Shown: in pieces, positions 27,915 to 39,422 of the stretch
Position numbering within the stretch: the stretch's first letter is position 1
How the letters are laid out: every line of letters starts with the position of its first letter
Assembly (NCBI RefSeq): GCF_025398275.1
Contig: NZ_JAODOR010000008.1
Coordinates: 1-64,000 of the forward strand
Direction of reading: 5' to 3'
DNA: 64,000 nucleotides
Origin: Microbacterium memoriense
GTDB lineage: Bacteria > Actinomycetota > Actinomycetes > Actinomycetales > Microbacteriaceae
The notes under the pieces: model-generated
What the model was told of the DNA's origin: nothing
The model's input: the letters and a program-made list of their open reading frames with translations, nothing else
Database searches by the model: none
Translations under genes and position numbers: made by a program

Positions 27915-29030
27915 ATGCGCATCTGTGTTCCCACCGAGATCAAGAACAACGAGTACCGAGTCGCCCTCACACCGGCGGGCGTGCACGACCTCGTCGCCGC
28001 CGGACACGACGTGCTGGTCCAGAGCGGTGCGGGCGCCGGGTCGTCGATGACGGATGCCGAGTATTCCGCCGCCGGCGCCGTGCTCGTCGATGATGCCGCT
28101 GAGGTCTGGGCGCGCGCCGAACTGCTCCTCAAGGTCAAGGAGCCGATCGAGAGCGAGTACGGCTATTTCCGCGACGACCTCGTGCTGTTCACGTATCTGC
28201 ATTTGGCGGCCGACCGCCCGTTGACCGAGCGCCTCGTTGCCTCCGGGATCACCGCGATCGCGTACGAGACCGTCGAACTTCCGGGCGGCGGCTTGCCCCT
28301 GCTGGCTCCGATGAGCGAGGTTGCGGGCCGCCTGGCGCCGACCGTCGGCGCGGCGACGCTCATGCGCTCAGCGGGAGGCCTCGGGCTTCTCATGTCCGGT
28401 GTGCCCGGTACCCGACCGGCGGCCGTCACCGTGATCGGCGGCGGGGTCGCGGGCGCCAACGCAGCCCTGATCGCGGCAGGTCTCGGCGCGGATGTCACGA
28501 TCTTCGACACCAACATCCAGCGGTTGCGCTTCCTCGACGATCACTTCCAGGGGCGGGTGAAGACGGCGGCATCGAACCCGCTCGATCTCGATCGTGCCGT
28601 CGTCGGCAGCGACCTCGTGATCGGCTCAGTCCTCATTCCGGGCGCGAAAGCCCCGAAGCTCGTCACGAACGACATGGTCGCGCGGATGCGGCCGGGCTCG
28701 GTGCTCGTGGACATCGCGGTCGATCAGGGCGGATGCTTCGCCGATACGCGTCCGACGACCCATGCAGAGCCGACCTTCCCGGTGCACGGAAGCGTCTTCT
28801 ATTGCGTGGCGAACATGCCCGGCGCCGTGCCGAACACCTCGACCTCAGCGCTGACGAATGCGACGCTCCCCTACATCCGCCGTCTCGCGGGGAGCGGCTG
28901 GCGCGCAGCGCTCGCCGCCGACACGGCGTTGGCCGCCGGCCTCAACGTCGCGAGTGGTCGGGTCGTGAACCCCGGCGTCGCATCGGCGCACGGACTCGAG
29001 CCCGCACCTCTGGCTGAGATCCTGGGCTGA
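27915..29030 (+). CDS. ald: Alanine dehydrogenase
   Basis: 371 residues, typical length. The N-terminus MRICVPTEIKNNEYRVALTP and the NAD-binding VTVIGGGVAGANAA are characteristic, as are KVKEPIESEY and the conserved HAEPTFPVHGSVFYCVANMPG region. It interconverts alanine with pyruvate, NADH and ammonia. ATG 27915 follows GAAAGGG. Mycobacterial ald is induced by low oxygen and by alanine; whether that holds here is unknown. Confidence 0.96.
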   Translation: MRICVPTEIKNNEYRVALTPAGVHDLVAAGHDVLVQSGAGAGSSMTDAEYSAAGAVLVDDAAEVWARAELLLKVKEPIESEYGYFRDDLVLFTYLHLAADRPLTERLVASGITAIAYETVELPGGGLPLLAPMSEVAGRLAPTVGAATLMRSAGGLGLLMSGVPGTRPAAVTVIGGGVAGANAALIAAGLGADVTIFDTNIQRLRFLDDHFQGRVKTAASNPLDLDRAVVGSDLVIGSVLIPGAKAPKLVTNDMVARMRPGSVLVDIAVDQGGCFADTRPTTHAEPTFPVHGSVFYCVANMPGAVPNTSTSALTNATLPYIRRLAGSGWRAALAADTALAAGLNVASGRVVNPGVASAHGLEPAPLAEILG

Positions 29031-29121
29031 GCCGCCGCGCCGTGCGCTCAAAAATGGCCGCATGTTGCCCCTTCGGCGGGCGGACGCATCCATGTGCGCC
29101 CACTGTTCCGGGCGAACCGGC

Positions 29122-31860
29122 TCAGACAAGGCGCACGCGGGACACAGGGGCCTCCGGGCTCAGTCGCCACGCGCGGTCGACGCCAGGCGCTGCGAAAGGC
29201 GGGAGCTCGCGCCGCCCCGTGAGCGTGCGGTATTCGGCTGCGCAGGCGGAGTCGACGATCAGCTCACCTTCGGCGCGGCACGCCGCGAGCACCGCCCACC
29301 GCCCGAGCCAGACTTCGGGACTCCCCCACAGCAGCACGCCCGGCACGGGCGTCGCTCCCGGTTCGTCGACGGGACGGGTGGGGATGCCGACGCTCGCGCA
29401 CCACGCGAGAAATCCGCGCGTGCGGGCCCCCGCCGGGGCGACGATCCCGAGCGGGTGCGGCCCCGGGATCCACGCCGGGACCGGCGGGACGGTGACTGCG
29501 ACGGCCGGGGCGTCGACGAACTGCACGAGTCGGCGCGCCCACCGGCCGCGTCCCGGCGGGAGATCCACCAGGAAGTCCCCCGCGTCGCCGCCCGCCGCGA
29601 CATGGTCGGCCCGGGAGGGGAGCATCAGCAGCGCGCGCTGCGGAAGGAGATCCGCCGCGCGGGCGACGGCGCCGCTGAGTCGCGCCGTCGAGAACACCAG
29701 TCGGATGTCGCGGCCGCGCGCCTCGCGGGAAGTGCGCTCGAGCATCCCCAGCCATTCCGCCGCGTACTCCAGACCGAGGCGCGCCGCGACCACATCGGCG
29801 TCGTCGACGATCACGGTCGTACCACGCTCGACATCGTCGATCCCGGCGAGCGCATCCCACGCGTGTTCGAGGTCCGCGGACACCCACACCACCGAGCCCG
29901 CCTGAGCGGCGACGGCACGCAGGAGCGTGGTCTTGCCCGATCCGGCGCTCCCGACGACCGCGAATCCGCCACCGTCGGCGCCGAGTCGCAGCAGCGGCTG
30001 CCGCTGCGCCGAGGGGTCGTCCACGCGGCCGAGGATGATCTCCCCCGCCCTGCTCACCCCTGCCAGCGGCACGCGTTCCGGGAGCGCGGGGAGCCACGGC
30101 GCACGCGCACGCTGCGGCGCGGATGCCGTGATGAGGTCGGCGATGGTCTCGGGCGCACAGAGCGCCACGCGTACCGTGAGCGGTGCGAGGTCGGCGGCGC
30201 GCCGCACGAGCGCCAGGCCACGGGCGTGCGCGAGACCGGACAGGTGCGCGGCGTCATCGGTACCGAGCACCGCGCGCGAGTCCGCGGCATCCGTCACCCG
30301 CATCGCGATGCGCAGCGGCGCATTGGCCAGAACCCCCTCGCGAAACGATCCGGCCGCACGCTGCGAGGCCAGGATGAGGTGCATGCCCAGCGCCCTCCCG
30401 CGCGCGGCGATGTCGCCGAAGAGATCATGCAGGCCGGGATGCGCCCCGACGAGGGCGGCGTACTCGTCGACGACGATCACGAGGCGGGGCAGAACTCCGG
30501 CGACGCCAGCGATATCGCGCGCGTCGTGCTCGGCCAGCGTCCGTTCGCGGTGACGGATCTCGGCGTGCAGACTCTCGACCGCGCGAACCGCCTGCGCGTC
30601 GTCGAGATCGGTCAGCACACCCGTGACGTGCGGAAGACCGACGAGCGAATCGAAAGTCCGGCCGCCCTTGAAGTCCACGAGGAGCAAGCTCACCTCCTGC
30701 GCGGATCGTCCACGGCAGAGCCCCGCGATCCACGTGGTGAGCAGTTCGCTCTTTCCCGAGCCGGTCACGCCGATGACGACGGCGTGCGGTCCGTCCTCGA
30801 CCAGATCGATCACGACCGGCTCGCCCGCGGCCACCCCGATCGGCGCCGACAAAAGCCCGCCGGATGACGGCGCCGCCTGGAACACCTCGGCGAGCGCCGT
30901 CGCCGCATCCGCCCGCTGCCCCAGTGATCGCTGAGCGCGCTCGGCGAGAATCTCCACCAGCCTTTCGGCCTGCTCGATCGACACCGCCTCGACCTCGACG
31001 CTCTGCGAGCGCCCGGCGTGATCGAGCCGGGCACTCCGCGGTGAGAGCACGGTCAGCACCGCGGCGCACCGCGGGGGCGGGGGCGCGCCCTCCTCGAGGC
31101 GGATCACCGGGATGTCGACACCCGCCGGCAGCGCCCGCCCACCATCGCCGACGTAGAGGAGTGCGCCTCTCGTCGCCTCGGCGTGCGGAAGCCCTTCCGG
31201 AAGCCCCGGTCCCGCGACGCGCACCTCGCCCGGTGCCTGCGCGAGGCAGATCTGCAACGCGAGCGCGCGGACGACCGCGGCGGCGAGCACGGGAGGCCCG
31301 GCCACGGCGATCCCCGCTCTCAGGGGAATGACGATCGGCGCATCGGCGAGCGCACGTGCCGCCTGCCGTATGGCACGCTCACGCTCGGTGTGCGGCGCCC
31401 CCTCGAGGCGCAGATCGCTCGCTCCGAGGCCGCGTCCGATCACCACCGCGTCGGCTCGTCCGGGTACGGGGCGCCAGATCTCCGCGGGATCACTCGCGTA
31501 CCCCAGAGTGTCGGGATGCCGCGCCCACCGCGCACGCCGCTCCCCCGCGTGACGCTGATCCACCGCGGCCGACACGGCGTCCGCGAGCCGCTCCGCATCG
31601 CGCCGCGCGGTCCGCCGGCTCTTCCGCCGTCCGCGCAGACCGTCACCGAGCGCTGCGAGCGCGAGCAATGGTCCGAGCGCCGCGAACCACAGCGCGTAGA
31701 TCGAACCGGTCAGCATCCACAGCGCGACGGCGCCGATCACCGGAACCACGGCGGAGAGCAGCGGAAGAGGCGGTCGCGGTGCCTCCGGCGGGGGATCAGG
31801 CAGTCGCAGGGGTCCGTCGGTGTCGAGGTCGATGTCGTCTGAGCGCACCGCCGCAGTCAA
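29122..31860 (-). CDS. FtsK/SpoIIIE domain ATPase, EccC-like
   Basis: 912 residues. Two membrane helices lie near the N-terminus (about 33-75). The first ATPase domain (about 330-560) has Walker A GVTGSGKSELLTTW and Walker B RLVIVVDEYAAL; the second (about 640-800) has GSAGSGKTTLLRA and TTVIVDDADVV. This matches EccC/FtsK-SpoIIIE motors of type VII secretion but lacks a third ATPase domain. No WXG100 substrate gene is nearby. It is followed on the same strand by a PP2C and a DUF5684 gene. Start is TTG 31860 or GTG 31848; no good ribosome site decides it. Confidence 0.85.
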   Translation of the reverse strand: MTAAVRSDDIDLDTDGPLRLPDPPPEAPRPPLPLLSAVVPVIGAVALWMLTGSIYALWFAALGPLLALAALGDGLRGRRKSRRTARRDAERLADAVSAAVDQRHAGERRARWARHPDTLGYASDPAEIWRPVPGRADAVVIGRGLGASDLRLEGAPHTERERAIRQAARALADAPIVIPLRAGIAVAGPPVLAAAVVRALALQICLAQAPGEVRVAGPGLPEGLPHAEATRGALLYVGDGGRALPAGVDIPVIRLEEGAPPPPRCAAVLTVLSPRSARLDHAGRSQSVEVEAVSIEQAERLVEILAERAQRSLGQRADAATALAEVFQAAPSSGGLLSAPIGVAAGEPVVIDLVEDGPHAVVIGVTGSGKSELLTTWIAGLCRGRSAQEVSLLLVDFKGGRTFDSLVGLPHVTGVLTDLDDAQAVRAVESLHAEIRHRERTLAEHDARDIAGVAGVLPRLVIVVDEYAALVGAHPGLHDLFGDIAARGRALGMHLILASQRAAGSFREGVLANAPLRIAMRVTDAADSRAVLGTDDAAHLSGLAHARGLALVRRAADLAPLTVRVALCAPETIADLITASAPQRARAPWLPALPERVPLAGVSRAGEIILGRVDDPSAQRQPLLRLGADGGGFAVVGSAGSGKTTLLRAVAAQAGSVVWVSADLEHAWDALAGIDDVERGTTVIVDDADVVAARLGLEYAAEWLGMLERTSREARGRDIRLVFSTARLSGAVARAADLLPQRALLMLPSRADHVAAGGDAGDFLVDLPPGRGRWARRLVQFVDAPAVAVTVPPVPAWIPGPHPLGIVAPAGARTRGFLAWCASVGIPTRPVDEPGATPVPGVLLWGSPEVWLGRWAVLAACRAEGELIVDSACAAEYRTLTGRRELPPFAAPGVDRAWRLSPEAPVSRVRLV

Positions 31861-31914
31861 GCGTGTCGGTGTCCGCCGCGGGGAGGCGGGAGACAGATCG
31901 GTGGATGACGTGCG

Positions 31915-32709
31915 TCAGTCGGTCGTTGGGGAGGAGACTGTGCGCTGCACATTCAGCACGACGATCGTGACGTTGTCGCGGCCGCCGTTCTCGAGTGCGG
32001 CCTCGAGCATGGCATCAGCCGCGTCGGTCGGATCCGCGTGCTGCAAGAGGAAGTGCAGAATGCCGTAATCCGTGAGTTCTTTCGTCAGCCCGTCGCTGCA
32101 GACGACGAACCGGTCACCGTCGACCACGTCGAGGCGGACGTAATCGGGCGCGACGCCGTCGCTCGGGCCTACCGCGCGGGTGATCACGTTGCCGTACGGG
32201 TGATTCTCCGCCTCTTCGGGAGTGAGACGCCCGGCCGCCATGAGCTCTTGCACCACCGAGTGGTCCGTCGTCACCTGGGCGAGCCCACCGTCGCGGAAGA
32301 GATAAACGCGGGAGTCGCCGATGTTCAGGGTGACCCAGGTGGGTTCGGGTGTCGTGGTGTCGAGGTAGACACCTGTCACGGTGGTCCCGGTGCCCTCGTC
32401 GGTCGCTTCGGGGTGGCCCGCGATGTCTGCGACGGCCCGGGCCAGGGCCTTCTCGATCGTCTTCGGCGAGACATCGCCCTTCTCAGCGACGGCGCGGAGG
32501 CGATCGACTGCGCTGGCGCTCGCGATCTCCCCACCGATGTGTCCACCCATGCCATCGGCCACGACGAACAGCGGGTACAGGGTCAGGACGGCGTCCTGGT
32601 TGATCTCGCGACGCCGGCCGCGATGTGTGAGCTCGGACCACTGCAGAGACAGCTCACCGTCCGCAAGGGGGACGCTGCGCGAGACAGTGGCGGATTCGGA
32701 CACGGTCAC
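31915..32709 (-). CDS. PP2C-family serine/threonine phosphatase
   Basis: 264 residues, one PP2C catalytic domain. Metal-binding aspartates are seen in REINQDAVLT, VVADGMGGHIGGEIAS, VVCSDGLTKEL and GRDNVTIVV, and LNIGDSRVYLFRDG is the core strand pair. It removes phosphate from Ser/Thr in the cytoplasm, usually opposing a Hanks-type kinase; no kinase is in the window. GTG 32709 or 32703 starts it. It lies 54 bases ahead of the EccC-like gene and may control that module. Confidence 0.92.
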   Translation of the reverse strand: MTVSESATVSRSVPLADGELSLQWSELTHRGRRREINQDAVLTLYPLFVVADGMGGHIGGEIASASAVDRLRAVAEKGDVSPKTIEKALARAVADIAGHPEATDEGTGTTVTGVYLDTTTPEPTWVTLNIGDSRVYLFRDGGLAQVTTDHSVVQELMAAGRLTPEEAENHPYGNVITRAVGPSDGVAPDYVRLDVVDGDRFVVCSDGLTKELTDYGILHFLLQHADPTDAADAMLEAALENGGRDNVTIVVLNVQRTVSSPTTD

Positions 32710-32776
32710 ACTCTAGTGGACGCCTCCCCCGCGCCTGCCTTCCGGCACGGAGGGGCGCGCCCCGGTGCATGGCCGA

Positions 32777-33559
32777 TCAGAGCTTGGGGTCACCCGTGGG
32801 CGCGGGAGGCGGCTCGTCCGCGGCGGGCGGCGGTGTGACCCCGGTCGGCGGCGCCGGAGGGGTCGCGCCAGCGGGCGGCGCGGGCGGCGGCTCGTATCCG
32901 ACCGGCGGGGCTGGCGGCGTGGTCCCGGCAGGCGGCGCGGGCGGCGGCGTGTAGCCAGCCGGCGGCGCGGGAGGCGCGTGGCCGACGGGCGGAGCGGGAG
33001 GCGTGTAGCCGGGTGCGGGAGCAGAGCCGGCGGGCGGCACCGATCCGGGGGCCGGCTGCGGCTGAACCGGCACACCCGCCCAGACCGTCGAGTCGGCCAG
33101 CAACGAGTTACCCGCCCACGGCGCCGGACCGACGACGGGGTTCCAGCGTGAGCGGTCGAAGGCGTTGATGCCGAGCCAGACGAGCGCGAGGAACACGTAC
33201 AGCACGACCCAGGGGGTCTGCTTCTGCAACTTCAGTCCGACGCGCCACGCCGCGATGGCGCTGACGGCGAGCGGGAGGAGAGCCACGATCCCGCCGATCA
33301 CCGGGACCTGGTTCAACACGGCCGCAGCGCCGATGGCGATCAGCATGGCCCACGGGCTCACATCGCCGAGCTTCGCGAAGACCATGAAGTTGTAGACCGG
33401 CACCCACGCCCGCCATTTGCCCTCGACGCCGGCCTTCTCGAAGACCTTCATGAGGAAGAACGAGCCGATCACATACGCGGCGATCGCGACGATGAACAGA
33501 AAGAATCCGAAGATCAGAAGTGCCGCCGCAGCAGCCGTAGACCCTGTGTTGTCGAGCAT
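32777..33559 (-). CDS. DUF5684 membrane protein with proline-rich tail
   Basis: 260 residues. Four membrane helices (about 10-140) include FEKAGVEGKWRAWVPVYN, the DUF5684 signature, then SVWAGVPV leads into about 100 residues of PPAPPxG-type repeats up to the C-terminus. The tail should be extended and could bind partner domains. Function unknown. ATG 33559 is preferred because GGGGAGG lies nine bases ahead; ATG 33568 touches that ribosome site. It precedes the PP2C and EccC-like genes on the same strand. Confidence 0.82.
   Translation of the reverse strand: MLDNTGSTAAAAALLIFGFFLFIVAIAAYVIGSFFLMKVFEKAGVEGKWRAWVPVYNFMVFAKLGDVSPWAMLIAIGAAAVLNQVPVIGGIVALLPLAVSAIAAWRVGLKLQKQTPWVVLYVFLALVWLGINAFDRSRWNPVVGPAPWAGNSLLADSTVWAGVPVQPQPAPGSVPPAGSAPAPGYTPPAPPVGHAPPAPPAGYTPPPAPPAGTTPPAPPVGYEPPPAPPAGATPPAPPTGVTPPPAADEPPPAPTGDPKL
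32785..33060. repeat. Imperfect coding repeat (PPAPPxG units)
   Basis: GGCGG-GC(G/A)GG-type units of about 30-39 bases recur seven or more times and encode the proline-rich tail of the DUF5684 protein. Units are not identical, and the period varies with the spacing of the PPAPP blocks. Confidence 0.8.
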
Positions 33560-33737
33560 GTGAAACATCCTCCCCGAGGCGACATGCGTCGCCTGCTGCG
33601 CACCGCCCCAATGGCCGCGCTGAGTCACATCGTAGTGAGCGCGCGTGACGGCGCGCTGCCATGTTTCGGCCGCGTCGGATGCGCGTGGTGTCCTCGGCTC
33701 GCTAGCCTGGCCAGAGCACCCATCGAAAGGACCCGCC

Positions 33738-34193
33738 ATGAGCGACTCCACGCCTCCCCCGCTGCCCCACCAGCCTGCCGCTGAGGCCGCCGCGGCGCCC
33801 GCGCCCGGCGTGGCCGGCGTCGATGACACCGGAGTACGTCGCCTGGACGGCGAGATCGACTCGATCGGCCGCGGATTCCTCTCGGCACTGTTCGACATCA
33901 GCTTCACGCACTTCATCACGCGACGGCTCGCCAGCGTCTTCTACCTCGTCGGACTCGTCGCGATCGGGATCGGCTTCGTTTCGGCGTTCTTCGGCGGCAT
34001 CATCTCGGGCATCAGCGCGCTGTGGTGGAACCCGGGCGGCGGCATCGCCCTGATCATCTCGACCCTGATCGTCGTACCGGTGCTGGCGTTCCTCGCGATC
34101 GTCGTCGTGCGCTTCGTGATTGAAGCGGGCGTCGCCCTCGTCGCCATCGCTGAGAACACGGAGCGAACTGCCGCGCACACGCAGCGCGACTGA
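33738..34193 (+). CDS. DUF4282 domain-containing membrane protein
   Basis: 151 residues. A Pro/Ala-rich cytoplasmic start (about 1-45) is followed by GFLSALFDISFTHFITRRL, the DUF4282 motif, and two membrane helices (about 67-90 and 105-130). Function unknown. ATG 33738 follows GAAAGG. It is divergent from the DUF5684 gene by 178 bases, a gap that holds no other gene I can see, and ends three bases from yaaA. Confidence 0.85.
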   Translation: MSDSTPPPLPHQPAAEAAAAPAPGVAGVDDTGVRRLDGEIDSIGRGFLSALFDISFTHFITRRLASVFYLVGLVAIGIGFVSAFFGGIISGISALWWNPGGGIALIISTLIVVPVLAFLAIVVVRFVIEAGVALVAIAENTERTAAHTQRD

Positions 34194-34195
34194 CG

Positions 34196-34945
34196 TCAGA
34201 CCACGAGGTCGAGTTCTCCGGGGCGACCGCCTCGCAGCATCCATCCGCGCGCCTGCGCCCACCGGCACAGACCCGCGGCCGTGTGCACGGTCGGTCTTCC
34301 CTCCGCCAGGGCGCGGACGAACGCACCCTTCGCGTGCTTGTTGAAGTGGTTGAGCGCGCGCACAGCTGCACCCTCCTCCTCGGTCACGACACGGACGTAG
34401 ACCGACGGGACGCCGGCGGGTACCGGCCCGAGCGCGACGTACGCCTCCGATCGCAGATCGATCACAAACGGCGGCGCCGCGTGCGCGAGGGCCGAACTCA
34501 CGGCATCCGCCCACACACGACGCAAAGGAGCGACCCCGGGCAGTGACGCGCCCGCGGCGAGGCGATAGGTCGGAAGGCGGTCGAGCGCGCCGACGGGGCC
34601 GAACGGCGCGGAGTGGATCATCACGTGTGCACCCAGCCACCGCCGTCCGGCGGAGGTGAGAGTCGCAGCGTCCACCGCGTCGAAGAGCACACCGGTGTAG
34701 CGGTCGATCGCCGGCATCGTCGGAGAGCTGCGGAGGGCGGCGTTGTCGGCGATCTCACCCCGCTGACGATCGGAAAGCTTCAGCACCCGCGCGGCAGCAT
34801 CTGGCTCGGCGCTGAGCGCGACGAGCGCGTCGGTCACCGCCGCACGCTGCGCGAAGAGCGAGGGGAAAGCGAGCGCATCGAGATCGAGCGGGGAGTTGTC
34901 ACCGCCTGACCGTTTGGTCTCACTCGGGGGCAGCAGCACGAGCAT
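34196..34945 (-). CDS. yaaA: Peroxide stress protein YaaA family
   Basis: 249 residues. MLVLLPPSETKRSGG opens the protein, and LNHFNKHAKGAFVRAL is the conserved C-terminal motif of YaaA (DUF328). The E. coli protein limits free iron during peroxide stress; the fold can bind DNA. ATG 34945 lies downstream of a strong hairpin that separates it from the ATP synthase operon. It ends convergent with the DUF4282 gene. Confidence 0.92.
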   Translation of the reverse strand: MLVLLPPSETKRSGGDNSPLDLDALAFPSLFAQRAAVTDALVALSAEPDAAARVLKLSDRQRGEIADNAALRSSPTMPAIDRYTGVLFDAVDAATLTSAGRRWLGAHVMIHSAPFGPVGALDRLPTYRLAAGASLPGVAPLRRVWADAVSSALAHAAPPFVIDLRSEAYVALGPVPAGVPSVYVRVVTEEEGAAVRALNHFNKHAKGAFVRALAEGRPTVHTAAGLCRWAQARGWMLRGGRPGELDLVV

Positions 34946-34963
34946 GGGGTCTCCCGGGAAATG

Positions 34964-35029
34964 CGAGAAACCACCCCCGCGCCCGGCACCACGTCAACCG
35001 TGATGTCGGGCGCGAGAAGTGGTTTCTCG
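34964..35029 (-). terminator. Strong terminator at the end of the atp operon
   Basis: CGAGAAACCAC (34964-34974) pairs with GTGGTTTCTCG (35019-35029), and inside it CGCGCCCG (34978-34985) pairs with CGGGCGCG (35007-35014). The long stem begins 13 bases past the atpC stop. There is no long T run. Confidence 0.72.
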
Positions 35030-35041
35030 GGCGATGCGAGC

Positions 35042-35302
35042 TCAGGACGCGAGCGAGGCGTGACCGGCGACGATCGTCAGCTGGTCGGCTTCCATCGACA
35101 GGAAGCCGTCTTCAGCCGTCGCGACGACCTTGGTTCCGTCGGCCTGGGTGATGCGCACCTGACCTTCGGCGAGGATCGCGAGCACGGGCTCGTGGCCGGA
35201 CATGAAGCCGATCTCGCCCTCGACGGTCTTGGCGACGACGAGGCTCGCCTCGCCGTGCCAGACCTCCTCCTCGGCGGAGACGAGGGTGACGGTCAGCGCC
35301 AT
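35042..35302 (-). CDS. atpC: F0F1 ATP synthase epsilon subunit, short form
   Basis: 86 residues: only the N-terminal beta-sandwich (MALTVTLVSAEEEVWHGEA, FMSGHEPVLAILAEG, SMEADQLTIVAGHA). The C-terminal helical hairpin found in the roughly 139-residue E. coli epsilon, which can brake ATP hydrolysis, is absent. It sits in the F1 central stalk. ATG 35302 is one base from the atpD stop, so the pair is coupled. Confidence 0.94.
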   Translation of the reverse strand: MALTVTLVSAEEEVWHGEASLVVAKTVEGEIGFMSGHEPVLAILAEGQVRITQADGTKVVATAEDGFLSMEADQLTIVAGHASLAS

Positions 35303-35303
35303 G

Positions 35304-37689
<2,386 letters not shown>

Positions 37690-37707
37690 GGCTGAAGAAC
37701 CCCGGCG

Positions 37708-39348
37708 TCAGCCGCGGCGACCCTTGACGATCTTCTCCTGGTTCACGTCATCCACGTTCGCTGCGGCGATCTCCTCGTGACCCGGCGCATTGATCGCCTG
37801 TCCCGAGCCGGCCTGGAACTCCAGGACGAAATCATCCGTGCGCTTCTCGAGCTCGGCGAGGGTGGCGTCGTCGAGGACGTTGGTCTCGCGGAGCGTGTCG
37901 AGAATCGACGTGTTGCGCTTCAGGTAGTCCAGAAGGTCACGCTCGAAGCGGAGCACGTCTTCCACGGCGATCGTGTCGAGCTTGCCATTCGTGCCGGCCC
38001 AGATCGAGACGACCTGCTCCTCGACCGGGTACGGGTCGTACTGGGGCTGCTTGAGCAGCTCGGTCAGACGCGCACCACGCTCGAGCTGACGGCGCGATGC
38101 CGCGTCGAGGTCGGAGGCGAACATCGCGAACGCCTCGAGCGAGCGGTACTGGGCGAGCTCGAGCTTGAGCGTTCCCGAAACCTTCTTGATCGACTTGACC
38201 TGAGCGTCACCACCGACACGCGACACCGAGATACCCACGTCGACCGCGGGACGCTGGTTGGCGTTGAAGAGGTCGGACTGGAGGAAGATCTGGCCGTCCG
38301 TGATCGAGATCACGTTGGTGGGGATGTACGCCGACACATCGTTGGCCTTCGTCTCGATGATCGGGAGCCCGGTCATCGATCCCGCGCCCAGCTCGTCGGA
38401 GAGCTTCGCGCAACGCTCGAGCAGACGCGAGTGCAGGTAGAAGACGTCACCCGGGTAGGCCTCACGGCCCGGCGGACGACGAAGAAGCAGCGACACGGCA
38501 CGGTAGGCCTCGGCCTGCTTCGACAGGTCATCGAAAATGATCAGGACGTGCTTGCCGCCGTACATCCAGTGCTGACCGATGGCCGAGCCGGTGTAAGGGG
38601 CGAGGTACTTGAAGCCGGCGGGGTCGGAAGCCGGAGCCGCGACGATCGTCGTGTACTCCATGGCACCGGCATCCTCGAGCGCACCCTTGACGGAGGCGAT
38701 CGTGGAGCCCTTCTGGCCGATGGCGACGTAGATGCAGCGGACCTGCTTGTTGACGTCGCCGGACTCCCAGTTGGCACGCTGGTTGATGATCGTGTCGATC
38801 GCGATCGCCGTCTTGCCGGTCTGGCGGTCACCGATGATGAGCTGGCGCTGGCCGCGGCCGACGGGGATCATGGCGTCGATCGCCTTGATACCGGTCTGCA
38901 TCGGCTCGTGAACGCTCTTGCGGCTCATGACGCCGGGCGCCTGGAGCTCGAGGGCGCGACGGCCTTCGTTCGCGATCTCGCCGAGACCGTCGATCGGGTT
39001 GCCGAGCGGGTCGACGACACGGCCGAGGTATCCGTCGCCGACGGCGACCGAGAGCACCTCACCGGTACGCGTGACCTTCTGGCCCGCAACGATGCCGGAG
39101 AACTCGCCGAGGACGACGACACCGATCTCGTCTTCGTCGAGGTTCAGCGCGAGGCCCTCTACGCCGTTGTCGAAGCGAACGAGCTCGTTCGCCATCACGC
39201 CGGGCAGGCCCTCGACGTGCGCGATGCCGTCGGCGGCGTCGACGACCGTGCCGACCTCCGTCGCGGCTGCGCCGGCGGGCTCGTACGCCGCGACGAAGTC
39301 TTTCAGCGCGTCACGGATGACATCGGGGCTGATGGACAGTTCTGCCAT
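37708..39348 (-). CDS. atpA: F0F1 ATP synthase alpha subunit
   Basis: 546 residues, with P-loop [15 protein letters not shown], the conserved [13 protein letters not shown] region and a C-terminal tail longer than in E. coli (513 residues), common in actinobacteria. It is the non-catalytic F1 partner of beta. ATG 39348 follows GAAC, a weak ribosome site, about 75 bases after atpH ends. Confidence 0.99.
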   Translation of the reverse strand: MAELSISPDVIRDALKDFVAAYEPAGAAATEVGTVVDAADGIAHVEGLPGVMANELVRFDNGVEGLALNLDEDEIGVVVLGEFSGIVAGQKVTRTGEVLSVAVGDGYLGRVVDPLGNPIDGLGEIANEGRRALELQAPGVMSRKSVHEPMQTGIKAIDAMIPVGRGQRQLIIGDRQTGKTAIAIDTIINQRANWESGDVNKQVRCIYVAIGQKGSTIASVKGALEDAGAMEYTTIVAAPASDPAGFKYLAPYTGSAIGQHWMYGGKHVLIIFDDLSKQAEAYRAVSLLLRRPPGREAYPGDVFYLHSRLLERCAKLSDELGAGSMTGLPIIETKANDVSAYIPTNVISITDGQIFLQSDLFNANQRPAVDVGISVSRVGGDAQVKSIKKVSGTLKLELAQYRSLEAFAMFASDLDAASRRQLERGARLTELLKQPQYDPYPVEEQVVSIWAGTNGKLDTIAVEDVLRFERDLLDYLKRNTSILDTLRETNVLDDATLAELEKRTDDFVLEFQAGSGQAINAPGHEEIAAANVDDVNQEKIVKGRRG

Positions 39349-39422
39349 GGTGTTCCTTTACGTGAATGATCTGGAGGCTGGGCGAGAACCCGGCCGTGTC
39401 CGCTCCGGTGGAGCGGGAAGTT

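Noticed and set aside
29031..29121. WXG100-type small gene next to the EccC-like ATPase
   Set aside because: Neither this gap nor 31861-31914 or 32710-32776 has room for a 95-residue protein with a WXG motif.
32785..33060. Regular repeats that could suggest a CRISPR array
   Set aside because: Units are imperfect, lack unique spacers of constant length and encode a proline-rich tail in frame. No cas gene is present.
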